From positions 1 to 64,000 of the forward strand of contig CAWBXZ010000007.1 in the NCBI GenBank assembly GCA_963792855.1: a stretch of 64,000 nt of DNA. Direction: 5' to 3'. Of the stretch, positions 52,868 through 62,111 are shown piece after piece (the stretch's first letter is position 1; each line of letters begins with the position of its first letter). Under the pieces are notes generated by a model that saw nothing but the letters and a program-made list of their open reading frames with translations, had not been told where the DNA came from and searched no databases. The stretch comes from SG8-40 sp963792855 (GTDB lineage Bacteria; Pseudomonadota; Gammaproteobacteria; Burkholderiales; Eutrophovitaceae). The position numbers and the translations under genes are program-made.

Positions 52868-54301
52868 ATGTCACAAGCAACCGGAAAAATCGTCCAGTGC
52901 ATCGGCGCTGTGGTCGACATTGAGTTTCCACGCGAGAATATGCCCAACGTCTATGAGGCGTTGACGCTGGTGGAAGATGGCAGCGAAGGCGGGCTGGCAG
53001 AAGCGGGTCTGACTTTTGAGGTCGAGCAGCAACTGGGCGACGGTATCGTTCGCTGTATTGCGATGGGTTCCTCCGACGGACTGCGCCGCGGCATGCCGGT
53101 CGCTTCAACCGGCGCGCCGATTTCGGTCCCGGTCGGGCATGGAACACTTGGCCGCATCATGGACGTGCTGGGCCGGCCAATCGACGAAGCGGGACCAATC
53201 GAGACCGACGAAAGGCGTGCGATTCACCAGCCGGCCCCGGCGTTTGCGGATCTGTCGCCCTCGGTTGACCTGCTGGAAACAGGTATCAAGGTTATCGACC
53301 TGATCTGTCCATTCGCCAAGGGGGGCAAGATTGGTCTGTTCGGTGGTGCCGGTGTCGGCAAGACCGTGAACATGCTTGAGTTGATCAACAACATCGCCAA
53401 ACAGCACTCGGGTCTGTCGGTATTCGCCGGCGTCGGAGAGCGTACTCGCGAGGGCAACGACTTCTATCATGAAATGTCCGAAGCCGGCGTCATCAAGCTG
53501 GACAACATCGGTGAGTCAAAAGTGGCGATGGTGTTTGGTCAGATGAACGAGCCTCCGGGCAACCGCCTGCGGGTGGCCTTGTCGGGTCTGACAATGGCAG
53601 AGAAGTTCCGCGATGAGGGCCGCGACATCCTGTTCTTCGTCGACAACATCTATCGCTTCACGCTTGCCGGAACCGAAGTTTCCGCCCTGCTCGGCCGGAT
53701 GCCTTCAGCGGTGGGTTATCAGCCGACACTGGCCGAGGAAATGGGCAAGCTGCAGGAGCGTATCGTTTCGACCAAAGTAGGCTCGATCACATCGATTCAG
53801 GCTGTCTACGTGCCTGCTGACGATTTGACCGACCCGTCACCGGCAACGACTTTCGGTCACCTTGACGCGACCGTGGTGTTGAGCCGTGACATTGCGTCAC
53901 TCGGTATCTACCCGGCGGTCGACCCGCTCGACTCCACCTCACGCCAGGTTGATCCAAATGTCATCGGCGAAGAGCACTACAGCACCACGCGGGCGGTGCA
54001 GGCTACGCTGCAGCGCTACAAGGAGCTGCGCGACATCATCGCCATTCTCGGCATGGACGAGTTGTCGCCCGAAGACAAGCTTGCGGTTTCCCGAGCGCGC
54101 AAGATTCAACGTTTCCTTTCACAGCCGTTCCACGTGGCCGAAGTGTTTACCGGTTCGCCAGGCAAGTTCGTGTCGCTCAAAGACACCATCCGTGGCTTCA
54201 AGATGATTGTTAACGGCGAGTGCGATGCGCTCCCCGAGCAGGCTTTCTACATGGTTGGCGGTATCGAGGAAGCATTCGAGAAAGCCAAGAAGCTGCAGTA
54301 A
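52868..54301 (+). CDS. atpD: ATP synthase F1 subunit beta
   Basis: A 477-residue catalytic subunit. P-loop GGAGVGKT is at residues 159-166, the catalytic glutamate is in GERTREGNDFY, and the DELSEED-region equivalent reads MDELSPEDK. The signature region DPLDSTSRQVDP is present. It is slightly longer than Escherichia coli AtpD (460) because of an insertion in the N-terminal beta-barrel, a common betaproteobacterial feature. Confidence 0.98.
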   Translation: MSQATGKIVQCIGAVVDIEFPRENMPNVYEALTLVEDGSEGGLAEAGLTFEVEQQLGDGIVRCIAMGSSDGLRRGMPVASTGAPISVPVGHGTLGRIMDVLGRPIDEAGPIETDERRAIHQPAPAFADLSPSVDLLETGIKVIDLICPFAKGGKIGLFGGAGVGKTVNMLELINNIAKQHSGLSVFAGVGERTREGNDFYHEMSEAGVIKLDNIGESKVAMVFGQMNEPPGNRLRVALSGLTMAEKFRDEGRDILFFVDNIYRFTLAGTEVSALLGRMPSAVGYQPTLAEEMGKLQERIVSTKVGSITSIQAVYVPADDLTDPSPATTFGHLDATVVLSRDIASLGIYPAVDPLDSTSRQVDPNVIGEEHYSTTRAVQATLQRYKELRDIIAILGMDELSPEDKLAVSRARKIQRFLSQPFHVAEVFTGSPGKFVSLKDTIRGFKMIVNGECDALPEQAFYMVGGIEEAFEKAKKLQ

Positions 54302-54357
54302 CGCGTGGCGATATCGATTAACCGGCAAGCACATAGAGCGCATTTTTCGAGGCACTG

Positions 54358-54777
54358 ATGGCAAATACGATACAGGTAGAAGTAGTAAGCGCCGAAGAGT
54401 CGGTTTACTCGGGTGAGGCGGCCTTTGTCGTGTTGCCGGGCGAATCCGGCGAACTCGGGATCTACCCGCGCCACACCCCTCTGATCACGCGCATCAAGCC
54501 CGGTGCGATCCGCATACAGCCCAGTGGCGGTGGCGAAGAGCAACTGATCTTCGTTGCCGGAGGCATCCTCGAAGTGCAACCGGCGATGGTGACGGTACTT
54601 GCAGATACCGCCATTCGCGGCCATGATCTGGATGAGGCGAAGGCACTGGAGGCCAAACAGCGCGCCGAAGAGTCGTTGCGCAACGCCACCGACAAGCAGG
54701 AAATTGCCGTTGTGGAAGGCGAGCTCGCGATGCTGGCGGCGCAACTGGCTGCCATTCGCAAGCTGCGCAAGCACTAG
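54358..54777 (+). CDS. atpC: ATP synthase F1 subunit epsilon
   Basis: A 139-residue regulatory rotor subunit. The N-terminal beta-sandwich has GEAAFVVLPGESGELGI and PRHTPLITRIKPG; the C-terminal two-helix domain (about 90-139), which can inhibit ATP hydrolysis, is complete. It is the last gene of the operon, followed 52 bases later by a strong terminator. Confidence 0.97.
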   Translation: MANTIQVEVVSAEESVYSGEAAFVVLPGESGELGIYPRHTPLITRIKPGAIRIQPSGGGEEQLIFVAGGILEVQPAMVTVLADTAIRGHDLDEAKALEAKQRAEESLRNATDKQEIAVVEGELAMLAAQLAAIRKLRKH

Positions 54778-54828
54778 CAACAGTCCGGCTCCGTCCCGGC
54801 GCCCTCCGGTGGCGACGGAAACGAAAAG

Positions 54829-54855
54829 GAGCAGCATCATTGCTGCTCTTTTTTT
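54829..54855 (+). terminator. Rho-independent terminator of the atp operon
   Basis: The arms GAGCAGCA (54829-54836) and TGCTGCTC (54841-54848) form a perfect eight-pair stem with loop TCAT, followed directly by seven T (54849-54855). Confidence 0.93.
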
Positions 54856-54971
54856 GTTCCTGTGTATCCGTCACAATTACGTGGCTCCCTCGTTGCTGCA
54901 CTCAGGCGTGGCAGCGGCGGTTTTCCGCATTGTCTGCACGCGCGCGAAAATTCTTGTTTACTGAGGCCACT

Positions 54972-56129
54972 ATGAAATTGAATCGCACAATCCTGACTAT
55001 TTTCTTTCTGACCATTGCTTTAACAGGATGCTCGTCGGAAAAAGACACTGTCAAGATCGCTTTCATCGGTCCACTCACCGGAGGCGTTTCCGCGAATGGT
55101 CTTGGGGGACGCAATTCCGCGCAGCTTGCGGTCAGCCTGCACAACGCCCAATCCACCGGCAACTACAAATATGAGCTGGTTACGCTGGACGACGAATGCA
55201 AGCCGAACATCGGTGTGCAGGTAGCTACCAAGGTCGCTGCGGACAAGCACGTGATTGCCGGCGTTACCCATTACTGCTCTGCGGTAGCCATGGGGACCGT
55301 CGACGTCTATCACAAGTTCGGTTTGCCGGTTGTCGTGTGGGGCGCCGTGTTACCTGAGATCACTTATGGCAATGACTATAAGGAGGTGCATCGCGTCAAC
55401 GGCACGATGATCAACCAGAATGAAGTCGCCGCTGATTTCATGCTGGAACAGGGATACAAGACATGGGTCATCATTCATGACACCACTGATTACGGGAAAG
55501 GGCATAACCGTTATTTCTCGAAGTACCTCGTCGCCAGGGGCGGCCGAATCCTCGGGACATTCGGCGTGAGTGCCGACCAGCAGGACTTCAATGCCGAACT
55601 CACCAAGGTCAAGGAGCTCAATCCCGACGTCATTTATTTCGGCGGTCTGGCGCCCACCGGGGTGCGCCTGCGCTCACAGATGGAAAAGCTCGGCATCGAT
55701 GCCGTGTTCCAGGGAACGTCCGGGATTGTCTCAGACGCCTTCATTGAAGGTCTGGGGCCGTTGTCCGAAGGCGTCATCGCGTTTCGTGAAGGAGCGCCCG
55801 TGGAAAATCTGCCGGGTGGTGAAGGTTTTATCGAGAAGTACAACCAGCAGGGGTTTGGCGAACCGCCAGAAGCCTATGGCGCATTCGCTTTTGCGGCGAC
55901 TCAGCTGATCATCGATGCGATCGAAAAAGCCGGTCCCAACCGCAAGGCCGTGATGCAGGAACTGAATGCGACGCGCAACTACGATTCCATCGTCGGTTCC
56001 ATTTCCTTCGATGATCATGGCCAGAACACCGTCGCCCTCATTACCCGTTACGTCATACAGGACGGCAAATGGGTCGTGTGGGAGCAGAGCGAATACGCCG
56101 GGGGAAACCGCACCCTGTCGCGGCGCTGA
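54972..56129 (+). CDS. livK: Branched-chain-type ABC transporter substrate-binding lipoprotein
   Basis: A 385-residue periplasmic binding protein of the type I (LivJ/LivK) fold. The N-terminal signal ends in the lipobox LTGC with C20, so it is a lipoprotein. The mature part begins VKIAFIGPLTGGVSANG, the usual first strand, with HYCSAVAMGTVDVY and GTSGIVSDAFIEGLG further on. The ligand class (amino acid, amide, short acid) cannot be fixed by reading. It heads a plus-strand set with two permeases, two ATPases and three acyl-processing enzymes, which suggests the ligand feeds that pathway. The long frame upstream of this ATG overlaps the atp terminator and is not used. Confidence 0.85.
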   Translation: MKLNRTILTIFFLTIALTGCSSEKDTVKIAFIGPLTGGVSANGLGGRNSAQLAVSLHNAQSTGNYKYELVTLDDECKPNIGVQVATKVAADKHVIAGVTHYCSAVAMGTVDVYHKFGLPVVVWGAVLPEITYGNDYKEVHRVNGTMINQNEVAADFMLEQGYKTWVIIHDTTDYGKGHNRYFSKYLVARGGRILGTFGVSADQQDFNAELTKVKELNPDVIYFGGLAPTGVRLRSQMEKLGIDAVFQGTSGIVSDAFIEGLGPLSEGVIAFREGAPVENLPGGEGFIEKYNQQGFGEPPEAYGAFAFAATQLIIDAIEKAGPNRKAVMQELNATRNYDSIVGSISFDDHGQNTVALITRYVIQDGKWVVWEQSEYAGGNRTLSRR

Positions 56130-56148
56130 CGGCTCGCGACGCAAGGCC

Positions 56149-57066
56149 ATGGACCCCGGATTCATCGCGCAATACCTGCTCAACGGCATCGTACTGGGCG
56201 TGATCTACGCGATGGTGGCGGTCGGATTCACCTTGTTCTTCGGCGTGCTCGACGTCATCAAGTTCTCGCACGGCGACGTGGTAATGGCGGGTGCTTTCAC
56301 GGCGCTGGCAACCTATGCCGGTCTCGAGTGGATTGGCATCAGCGAAGGAATTCTTGCCGCCATTGTCATCACGGCAATGGGTATCGTCGCCATGGCTATT
56401 CTTGGTGCGGTACTCGCCAAGCTGCTGATTCTGCCACTGCGCAACGCCCCGCCGCTCAACACGCTGTTGATCACACTGATGTTCGGACTCGCTCTGCGCG
56501 AGGCGGTGCGCCTGTTTTACCCGAACGGTTCCAATCCCAAACCATTTCCGAAACTGTTGCCGGACGCGGCGATGACGATCGGTAACCTCGAGCTGCGACT
56601 CGACAGCGTGCTGTTGATCGTCCTGGGACTCGGTGCGATTGTCGCGGTGCATCTGCTGATTCAGCGCAGTCGTATCGGCCTGGCCATACGCGCTGTCGCG
56701 CAGGACCCGGAAACGGCACGGCTCATGGGGATCAATTTCGAGCGGGTCGTGCTGATGACGTTTGCACTCGGATCCGCGCTCGCGGCTTTGGCGGGAATTA
56801 CCAATGGTCTGTATTACAGCGAAGTCAATTTCGGCATGGGTCTGTTGCTCGGTGTGATCGGTTTCAGTGCCGCCGTTGTCGGCGGCCTGGGCAGCCTCTA
56901 TGGCGCGATCATCGGCGGTTTTCTGTTCGCAGCATTGCAGACGGCTGGCGCGGTCTGGTTTTCCGTGCCGGCATATAAAGACGTCTTCGCGTTTGCCTGC
57001 ATCATCATACTGATGGCATGGAAACCGACCGGGCTTCTTGCGGAAAAGTCGGCGGAACGTGTCTGA
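56149..57066 (+). CDS. livH: Branched-chain-type ABC transporter permease LivH
   Basis: A 305-residue permease with about eight membrane segments. The start QYLLNGIVLGVIYAMVAVGF is typical of LivH, as are FSHGDVVMAGAF and the coupling segment RAVAQDPETARLMGINFERV. It pairs with LivM. The ATG at 56149 follows a short AAGG site, 19 bases after livK. Confidence 0.92.
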   Translation: MDPGFIAQYLLNGIVLGVIYAMVAVGFTLFFGVLDVIKFSHGDVVMAGAFTALATYAGLEWIGISEGILAAIVITAMGIVAMAILGAVLAKLLILPLRNAPPLNTLLITLMFGLALREAVRLFYPNGSNPKPFPKLLPDAAMTIGNLELRLDSVLLIVLGLGAIVAVHLLIQRSRIGLAIRAVAQDPETARLMGINFERVVLMTFALGSALAALAGITNGLYYSEVNFGMGLLLGVIGFSAAVVGGLGSLYGAIIGGFLFAALQTAGAVWFSVPAYKDVFAFACIIILMAWKPTGLLAEKSAERV

Positions 57067-57070
57067 GCGG

Positions 57071-58228
57071 ATGAAAAGCAGCCGCCACGGCTATTGGCCG
57101 GTCGTTGTCACTGCGCTGTCTGCGGCCTTGTTCGTCTTTCTGTTTCTTTTTCTCGAGAAGCAGTGGGAAATCGCCCTGCTCGCCGTTGGCCTTGTCGCAA
57201 TACTCTTCTCGTCCGCCCGCTTCGGGTTTCTGGCGCGCGTTGAAATCTCCGCCTCCTATCATCCGCGTACGACGATAATGGTCAATATCGTCGCCGCCTT
57301 GCTGGTGATCTTTTTGCTGCGAGGTGAGCATTTCGCCTTGCTCATGCTCGCCACTGTGTTTCTGTATGTCACCATCTGTCTGGGGCTGACGCTGCAATTC
57401 GGTTATGCGGGCATTGTCAACTTCGCCGGCATCGCTTTCTTCGGTATTGGCGCCTACACCGCGGCTGTTCTTTCCGTGCACAGTGCGTTGCCGCATCTGC
57501 TGGTCATCGTGATCTCGGGAATTATCGCCGGGCTCATCGGCTCCTTGCTGATTCTTCCCATGCTCAGAACGCGCGGGCATTACGCGGCTCTGGTAACCAT
57601 CGCTTTCGGCATCCTCTTTCGCACCTTCCTCGAGGTAAATGACCTGTTGGGCGGGCCGCAGGGCCTAAAGGTACCGGGTATGCAGGTGTTCGGCTGGTCG
57701 CTCAACGACAATATTTCGCTCGGGCCTCTTGGTACCGTTTCCTTCTACGCGTCTTATGCCGTCGTTGCATTGCTGCTCGCGGCCGGCGCCTACGCATTGA
57801 TCAAGCGGCTAGAGCGTTCCTGGCTAGGGTTGAATCTCGACGCCGTGCGTACTGACGAAACGGCGGCAGCGTCCTTCGGAATCGACCTGCCTCGATGGAA
57901 AATTTTCGCTTTTACCGCGGGTAACTGTCTGGCCGGTATCGCAGGCGGGGTGTACGGGATGATGTCGGGGTTCATCGCACCTGCCAGTTTCAACTTCGGT
58001 GACTCGCTGCTGCTCGTTTCAATCGTCTTGCTTGGCGGCAGTGGCAACCCGCTCGGGGTCTTGCCGGCAGCACTGCTGGTGGTCGTGTTGCCCGAGAAAC
58101 TGCAGGTCATCCAGGAGTACCGGCTGTTGTTGTTTGCGGTGCTCGTTATTCTGATTCTGCGGTTTCGACCGGAAGGTCTGTTGCCGCGGAAAATGCGAGA
58201 GTACTACGCCGGCTGGGGCCGCTCATGA
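57071..58228 (+). CDS. livM: Branched-chain-type ABC transporter permease LivM
   Basis: A 385-residue permease with about ten hydrophobic segments. GLTLQFGYAGIVNFAGIAFFG and AVRTDETAAASFGIDLPRWK (coupling loop) are diagnostic. The ATG lies four bases after the livH stop and the end overlaps the livG start as ATGA. An upstream in-frame start lies inside livH and is not needed. Confidence 0.92.
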   Translation: MKSSRHGYWPVVVTALSAALFVFLFLFLEKQWEIALLAVGLVAILFSSARFGFLARVEISASYHPRTTIMVNIVAALLVIFLLRGEHFALLMLATVFLYVTICLGLTLQFGYAGIVNFAGIAFFGIGAYTAAVLSVHSALPHLLVIVISGIIAGLIGSLLILPMLRTRGHYAALVTIAFGILFRTFLEVNDLLGGPQGLKVPGMQVFGWSLNDNISLGPLGTVSFYASYAVVALLLAAGAYALIKRLERSWLGLNLDAVRTDETAAASFGIDLPRWKIFAFTAGNCLAGIAGGVYGMMSGFIAPASFNFGDSLLLVSIVLLGGSGNPLGVLPAALLVVVLPEKLQVIQEYRLLLFAVLVILILRFRPEGLLPRKMREYYAGWGRS

Positions 58229-59001
58229 CCAAGCCGGAACTTGCCGTAGACGGTCTTACCGTGCGCTTCGGCGGACTCACCGCGCTGGACGCCCTGCAGT
58301 TCGAGCTGAGCGCGGGTGAGTTCGTTGGTCTCATCGGGCCAAACGGTTCAGGCAAGACAACCTTCTTCAATGCGCTCACCGGGATTTACGCCCCCGCGTC
58401 GGGGCGTGTCGTCCTGTCAGGAAAAGACATCACGGGATTCCCGCCGCAGAAAATATATGACGCAGGCATGACCCGGACCTTCCAGCGCTTGCGTCTTGCA
58501 TCGACGTTGTCGGTATTCGACAACCTGATGATCGGCAATCATCGGAACCTGAGCCACGGAATCATTGCGAACCTGTTTGCGCGCCAGCGCCTCAAACACG
58601 AGATCGAAGAAAACGTCGCAAAAAGCCGTTTGCTGCTCGAGCAGTTCAGCGCTCCCCTGGCGTCGCGCCTTTTCGATCCGGTGTCGCAGCTGACAATGAT
58701 TGACCGGCGACGGGTCGAAGTTTGCCGCGCATTGATCAGCGAGCCGAAGATACTGTTGCTGGACGAACCTTCCGCAGGCATGACCCATGAAGAAACACGC
58801 GCGCTGATGGACGATTTGCTGGCATCGCGCGAGCGCATGCCCGGGCTCGCGATCGTGCTGATCGAGCACGAGATGGGCGTGATCGAGCGCGTGACTGACC
58901 GCTGCGTAGTGCTTAATTACGGCGAGAAAATCGCCCAAGGCGGCTATCGCGAAATCGCCAGCGACAGTCACGTCCGGGCTGCCTACCTCGGAGAGGACTG
59001 A
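58225..59001 (+). CDS. livG: Branched-chain-type ABC transporter ATPase LivG
   Basis: A 258-residue ATPase. Walker A is GPNGSGKTT (about 38-46), Walker B is ILLLDEPSAGMTHEE, and the switch region is LIEHEMGVIERV. The signature motif position reads VSQLTMIDRRRVE, so the canonical LSGGQ is replaced by LTMID; this is a departure from most LivG proteins, which keep LSYGQQRR. The paired LivF carries a normal signature, so one composite site may be weakened. The C-terminal end is normal. Confidence 0.9.
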   Translation: MTKPELAVDGLTVRFGGLTALDALQFELSAGEFVGLIGPNGSGKTTFFNALTGIYAPASGRVVLSGKDITGFPPQKIYDAGMTRTFQRLRLASTLSVFDNLMIGNHRNLSHGIIANLFARQRLKHEIEENVAKSRLLLEQFSAPLASRLFDPVSQLTMIDRRRVEVCRALISEPKILLLDEPSAGMTHEETRALMDDLLASRERMPGLAIVLIEHEMGVIERVTDRCVVLNYGEKIAQGGYREIASDSHVRAAYLGED

Positions 59002-59004
59002 GCG

Positions 59005-59718
59005 GTGCGCAATGCTTTATTGATCGAAGACGTCGTCAGCGGCTATGACCAGGCCGACGTTCTCAGCGGTGTTTCACTGCAGGTACCCGAAGGGCAGATA
59101 ACCTGTCTGCTTGGCTCCAACGGTGCCGGCAAGACGACGCTGATCCGGGCCATACTGGGCCTGACCCCGGCGCGCAGCGGCCGAATTCACTTTGGACAAA
59201 CGGATATTACGCGCGAGCCGACCCACCGCATTGCCGCGCTCGGGGTAACCTGTATTCCGGAAGGCAGGCGGGTTTTCCCCCGGATGAGCGTACTGGAAAA
59301 CCTCAGGGTCGGCGCCTACACCGATACCAACCGCCAGGCGGTTGAAAAACGTTTCGAGGAAGTGTTCGCCATTTTCCCGCGCTTGCAGGAGCGCGCCGGG
59401 CAGCTTGCCGGCACCATGTCGGGTGGCGAACAAGCCATGCTGTCGATCGGCAGGGGTTTGATGAGCGGGCCGAAGGTGCTGATCGTTGATGAACCATCTC
59501 TCGGTCTGTCGCCTTTGTTCGTCAAGGAAAATTTCAAGGTGATCCAGCGCATTAACGAACTGGGTGTTACCGTGCTGCTGGTCGAACAGAATGTGCGCCA
59601 GACGCTGGCCATAGCGCATCGCGGCTACGTACTGTCCCAGGGACGTATCGTCGCGCAAGGCGACGCTGCGCAGTTGCGAGACAATGAAGAGGTGCGCGCG
59701 GCCTACTTCGGTAGCTGA
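59005..59718 (+). CDS. livF: Branched-chain-type ABC transporter ATPase LivF
   Basis: A 237-residue ATPase. Walker A is GSNGAGKTT (about 35-43), the signature reads MSGGEQAMLSIGR, Walker B is VLIVDEPSLGLSPL, and the switch histidine position is VEQNVRQTL, with glutamine as usual in LivF. It starts at GTG, three bases after livG. With LivG it forms the nucleotide-binding pair for LivH/LivM. Confidence 0.93.
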   Translation: MRNALLIEDVVSGYDQADVLSGVSLQVPEGQITCLLGSNGAGKTTLIRAILGLTPARSGRIHFGQTDITREPTHRIAALGVTCIPEGRRVFPRMSVLENLRVGAYTDTNRQAVEKRFEEVFAIFPRLQERAGQLAGTMSGGEQAMLSIGRGLMSGPKVLIVDEPSLGLSPLFVKENFKVIQRINELGVTVLLVEQNVRQTLAIAHRGYVLSQGRIVAQGDAAQLRDNEEVRAAYFGS

Positions 59719-59785
59719 AACGCGTGTTTTTCTTGGTATGGAGTGCCAAGTGGGACGGGGGCTGTGTTGAGAAAGGAAGACTGAA

Positions 59786-60916
59786 ATGGCCAAACCGGTC
59801 GATGCAGTAGAACTGACCAAACAAATTGTGCGCATGAACACGATCAATCCGCCCGGAGACGAAGAAGCGTGCGCGCGGGTGCTGGGGTCCCTGCTCGAAT
59901 CGGCCGGCTGCACCGTTGCCTATCACAAGCTTGGCGACAAACGCGCCAGCCTGGTCGCACGCATCGGCGGCAACAGCGACAAGGCGCCACTATGCCTGAC
60001 CGGGCACATCGACACGGTTCCGCTCGGCGCCGCAGCGTGGAGCAAGGATCCGTTTGCCGGCGAAACCGATGACGGCCGTTTGTATGGACGCGGCACCAGT
60101 GACATGAAATGCGGGGTCGCAGCGTTCGTTGCGGCGACCATCTCGCTTGCTGCAAAGCTCCATCGCTCACCCGGTCTCGAACTCGTAATCACTGCGGGCG
60201 AGGAAGTCGGCTGCGATGGCGCGTTCGATCTGGTGCGGCGCCGGGGAGCGCTGGGCCGCGCCGGCGCCGTACTGGTGGGCGAGCCGACCTCGAACTACCC
60301 GTATGTCGGGCACAAGGGTGCATTCTGGCTATGCGCAAAAACGCATGGCGTAACCGCCCACGGCTCGATGCCGGAACGCGGGGACAATGCGGTTTACAAG
60401 GCAGCCCGGGCTATTACGGCGCTCGAGAACTTTCGTTTCGACAATCCGCCGCACGACCTGATGGGACAGGCGACGCTCAACGTCGGTACCGTGCGCGGCG
60501 GACTGAACATCAACTCGGTCCCCGACGAAGCGGCAATCGAAATTGACATCCGCAGTGTGCCGACATCGCGTCACGATGCCATTCGAGCGGCGCTGCAAAA
60601 GCAACTCGGCGGCGAGGTCGATCTTGAAACCATCATCGATCTGGAAAGCGTTTACAGTGACCCCGATCAAGCCTGGATCCAACGGCTTTTCGACATTGCC
60701 CAACCCTATCTCGGTGCCCGTCCGGAACCGAAAGTTGCAACCTATTTCACCGATGCCGCGGCACTGACGCCGGCATACGGCAATCCGCCGACGGTGATCC
60801 TCGGGCCGGGAGAACCGCAAATGGCACACCAGACCGATGAGTATTGCGTCATCGACCGCGTCACTTCTTCGGTCAGTCTTTACGAGCAGGTCATCGCTGA
60901 CTGGTGTGGTGTCTGA
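59786..60916 (+). CDS. M20 family metallo-amidohydrolase (ArgE/DapE-like)
   Basis: A 376-residue zinc hydrolase of the M20 family, which cleaves N-acyl amino acids or small peptides. Metal and catalytic residues are visible: H74 and D76 in GHIDTVP, D106 in GRGTSDMKCG, the E139/E140 pair in TAGEEVG, E166 in GEPT, and the C-terminal histidine in MAHQTDE. The dimerisation insert (about 180-295) is complete. General annotation would be acetylornithine deacetylase or succinyl-diaminopimelate desuccinylase, but the context is an importer upstream and malonyl-CoA enzymes overlapping downstream, so release of a dicarboxylic acyl group such as malonyl from an imported amide is an attractive guess. It lies 67 bases after livF. 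Confidence 0.85.
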   Translation: MAKPVDAVELTKQIVRMNTINPPGDEEACARVLGSLLESAGCTVAYHKLGDKRASLVARIGGNSDKAPLCLTGHIDTVPLGAAAWSKDPFAGETDDGRLYGRGTSDMKCGVAAFVAATISLAAKLHRSPGLELVITAGEEVGCDGAFDLVRRRGALGRAGAVLVGEPTSNYPYVGHKGAFWLCAKTHGVTAHGSMPERGDNAVYKAARAITALENFRFDNPPHDLMGQATLNVGTVRGGLNINSVPDEAAIEIDIRSVPTSRHDAIRAALQKQLGGEVDLETIIDLESVYSDPDQAWIQRLFDIAQPYLGARPEPKVATYFTDAAALTPAYGNPPTVILGPGEPQMAHQTDEYCVIDRVTSSVSLYEQVIADWCGV

Positions 60917-62111
60917 TTCGTCCCGTGTTCGACCTGCCTCGGACATAGAGGCCCGCGCTCGAGCACTCTTTGACGATGGCAGTGCGGGGCCGATCGAAAC
61001 AGCGGGTGCGCTGACGGTGGTCGAGGGGCGATGCAAAGGGCGCGCACTGCGCGCTGCGTTGACCAATCGTGCGGTTGCCGGCGGCTCATTCGGCATCGAC
61101 GAGAGCGAAATGCTGACCAGGCATCTGTTGCGCACCCGCGACGATCGCATCCCGATTGTCCTCGTGCTCGATTCGGCAGGTGCACGGCTGGATGCGGGCC
61201 TGGCGGGACTTGCGGCGTTTCGACGCCTCTATCGTGCTGCCCTCGATGTACGGCTTGCCGGTGTGTCAATGGTCGCGATGATGGAACGCGATTGTTTCGG
61301 TGGGGCCAGCATGCTGGCAATGCTATGTCCGGTGCGGGGCGCAATCGAAACCGCACGGCTCGGTATGTCCGGCCCGGGAATTGTCGCCGCGCTGTCGGGC
61401 GGGCAGGATCTCGATGCGTCGGACCATGAAGCAGTTCGGGCCCTGTTCGGTGCACCGGCACGCGCCCGAACCGGTGCGATAGATTTTGTGTTCGATCCGG
61501 ATACGCCGCGGCGCGAAGCGCTGGCTACGCTGCTTGACCTTGCCATGAGCAAACAGGCTGATCTTTGCGCGCAGCACCGGATGCTCGAACGGCGGCTGCG
61601 CGACACGGGCTTCGAATCGGGCACGCTGACATTGCCCGACGCGGCCGCATTATTCCAACAAGGGAAAGCGGTCGGCGCTGCGGAACTATGGCAACTCGCG
61701 GATGCAATTCTTTCGTGCAGGCCTGGGCAGACGGTCAATCTGGAGATTGACTGTCCCGGTCAGGCTGCATCGCGTTCCGACGAATTGCTGGTGCTTTCCG
61801 AATACGTCGCGCACCTGGCGCTTTGCCTGCGTGATCGCAGCCGCCAAGGGGTCGAAATCGTCTCGCGCATCTGCGGAGAATGTGCCGGCGGGATTTATGT
61901 TGCGCTGGCGGCCGGTGCCGAACGGGTGGAAGCAACGCTTGCAGCAAAAGTGCGCGTGCTGCCGGAAAGAGCGGTAGAAATCGTGATGGGAAAAACCCTG
62001 CCGGACGAAACGATAGCCGATGCCCTCGCGGCTGGCATTGCCGACCGTCTCGTACCGGTTCGCCGCGATGACGCAGCGGCGGCGACGCAGTTCGGGAGCG
62101 GGAATGAATAA
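60909..62111 (+). CDS. Fused MdcD/MdcE-like carboxyltransferase (biotin-independent malonate decarboxylase beta-gamma type)
   Basis: A protein of about 400 residues made of two crotonase-fold carboxyltransferase halves. The N-terminal half (about 10-215) resembles MdcD, with AGGSFG (57-62) as a likely oxyanion loop, VLVLDSAGARLD and ERDCFGGASMLAM. The C-terminal half (about 240-390) resembles MdcE, with CGECAGGIYVALAAG (322-336). In the Mdc complex these subunits decarboxylate malonyl carried on the acyl-carrier protein MdcC. Here no mdcA, mdcC, mdcB or mdcG is nearby, so malonyl-CoA itself may be the substrate. The GTG at 60909 overlaps the M20 stop by eight bases; a GTG one codon earlier is equally possible. 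Its end overlaps matB by eight bases. Confidence 0.75.
   Translation: MSDSSRVRPASDIEARARALFDDGSAGPIETAGALTVVEGRCKGRALRAALTNRAVAGGSFGIDESEMLTRHLLRTRDDRIPIVLVLDSAGARLDAGLAGLAAFRRLYRAALDVRLAGVSMVAMMERDCFGGASMLAMLCPVRGAIETARLGMSGPGIVAALSGGQDLDASDHEAVRALFGAPARARTGAIDFVFDPDTPRREALATLLDLAMSKQADLCAQHRMLERRLRDTGFESGTLTLPDAAALFQQGKAVGAAELWQLADAILSCRPGQTVNLEIDCPGQAASRSDELLVLSEYVAHLALCLRDRSRQGVEIVSRICGECAGGIYVALAAGAERVEATLAAKVRVLPERAVEIVMGKTLPDETIADALAAGIADRLVPVRRDDAAAATQFGSGNE

Noticed and set aside
52868..54301. AtpD is longer than in Escherichia coli, which suggested an unusual insertion.
   Set aside because: A short N-terminal insertion is common in betaproteobacterial beta subunits, and all catalytic motifs are normal.
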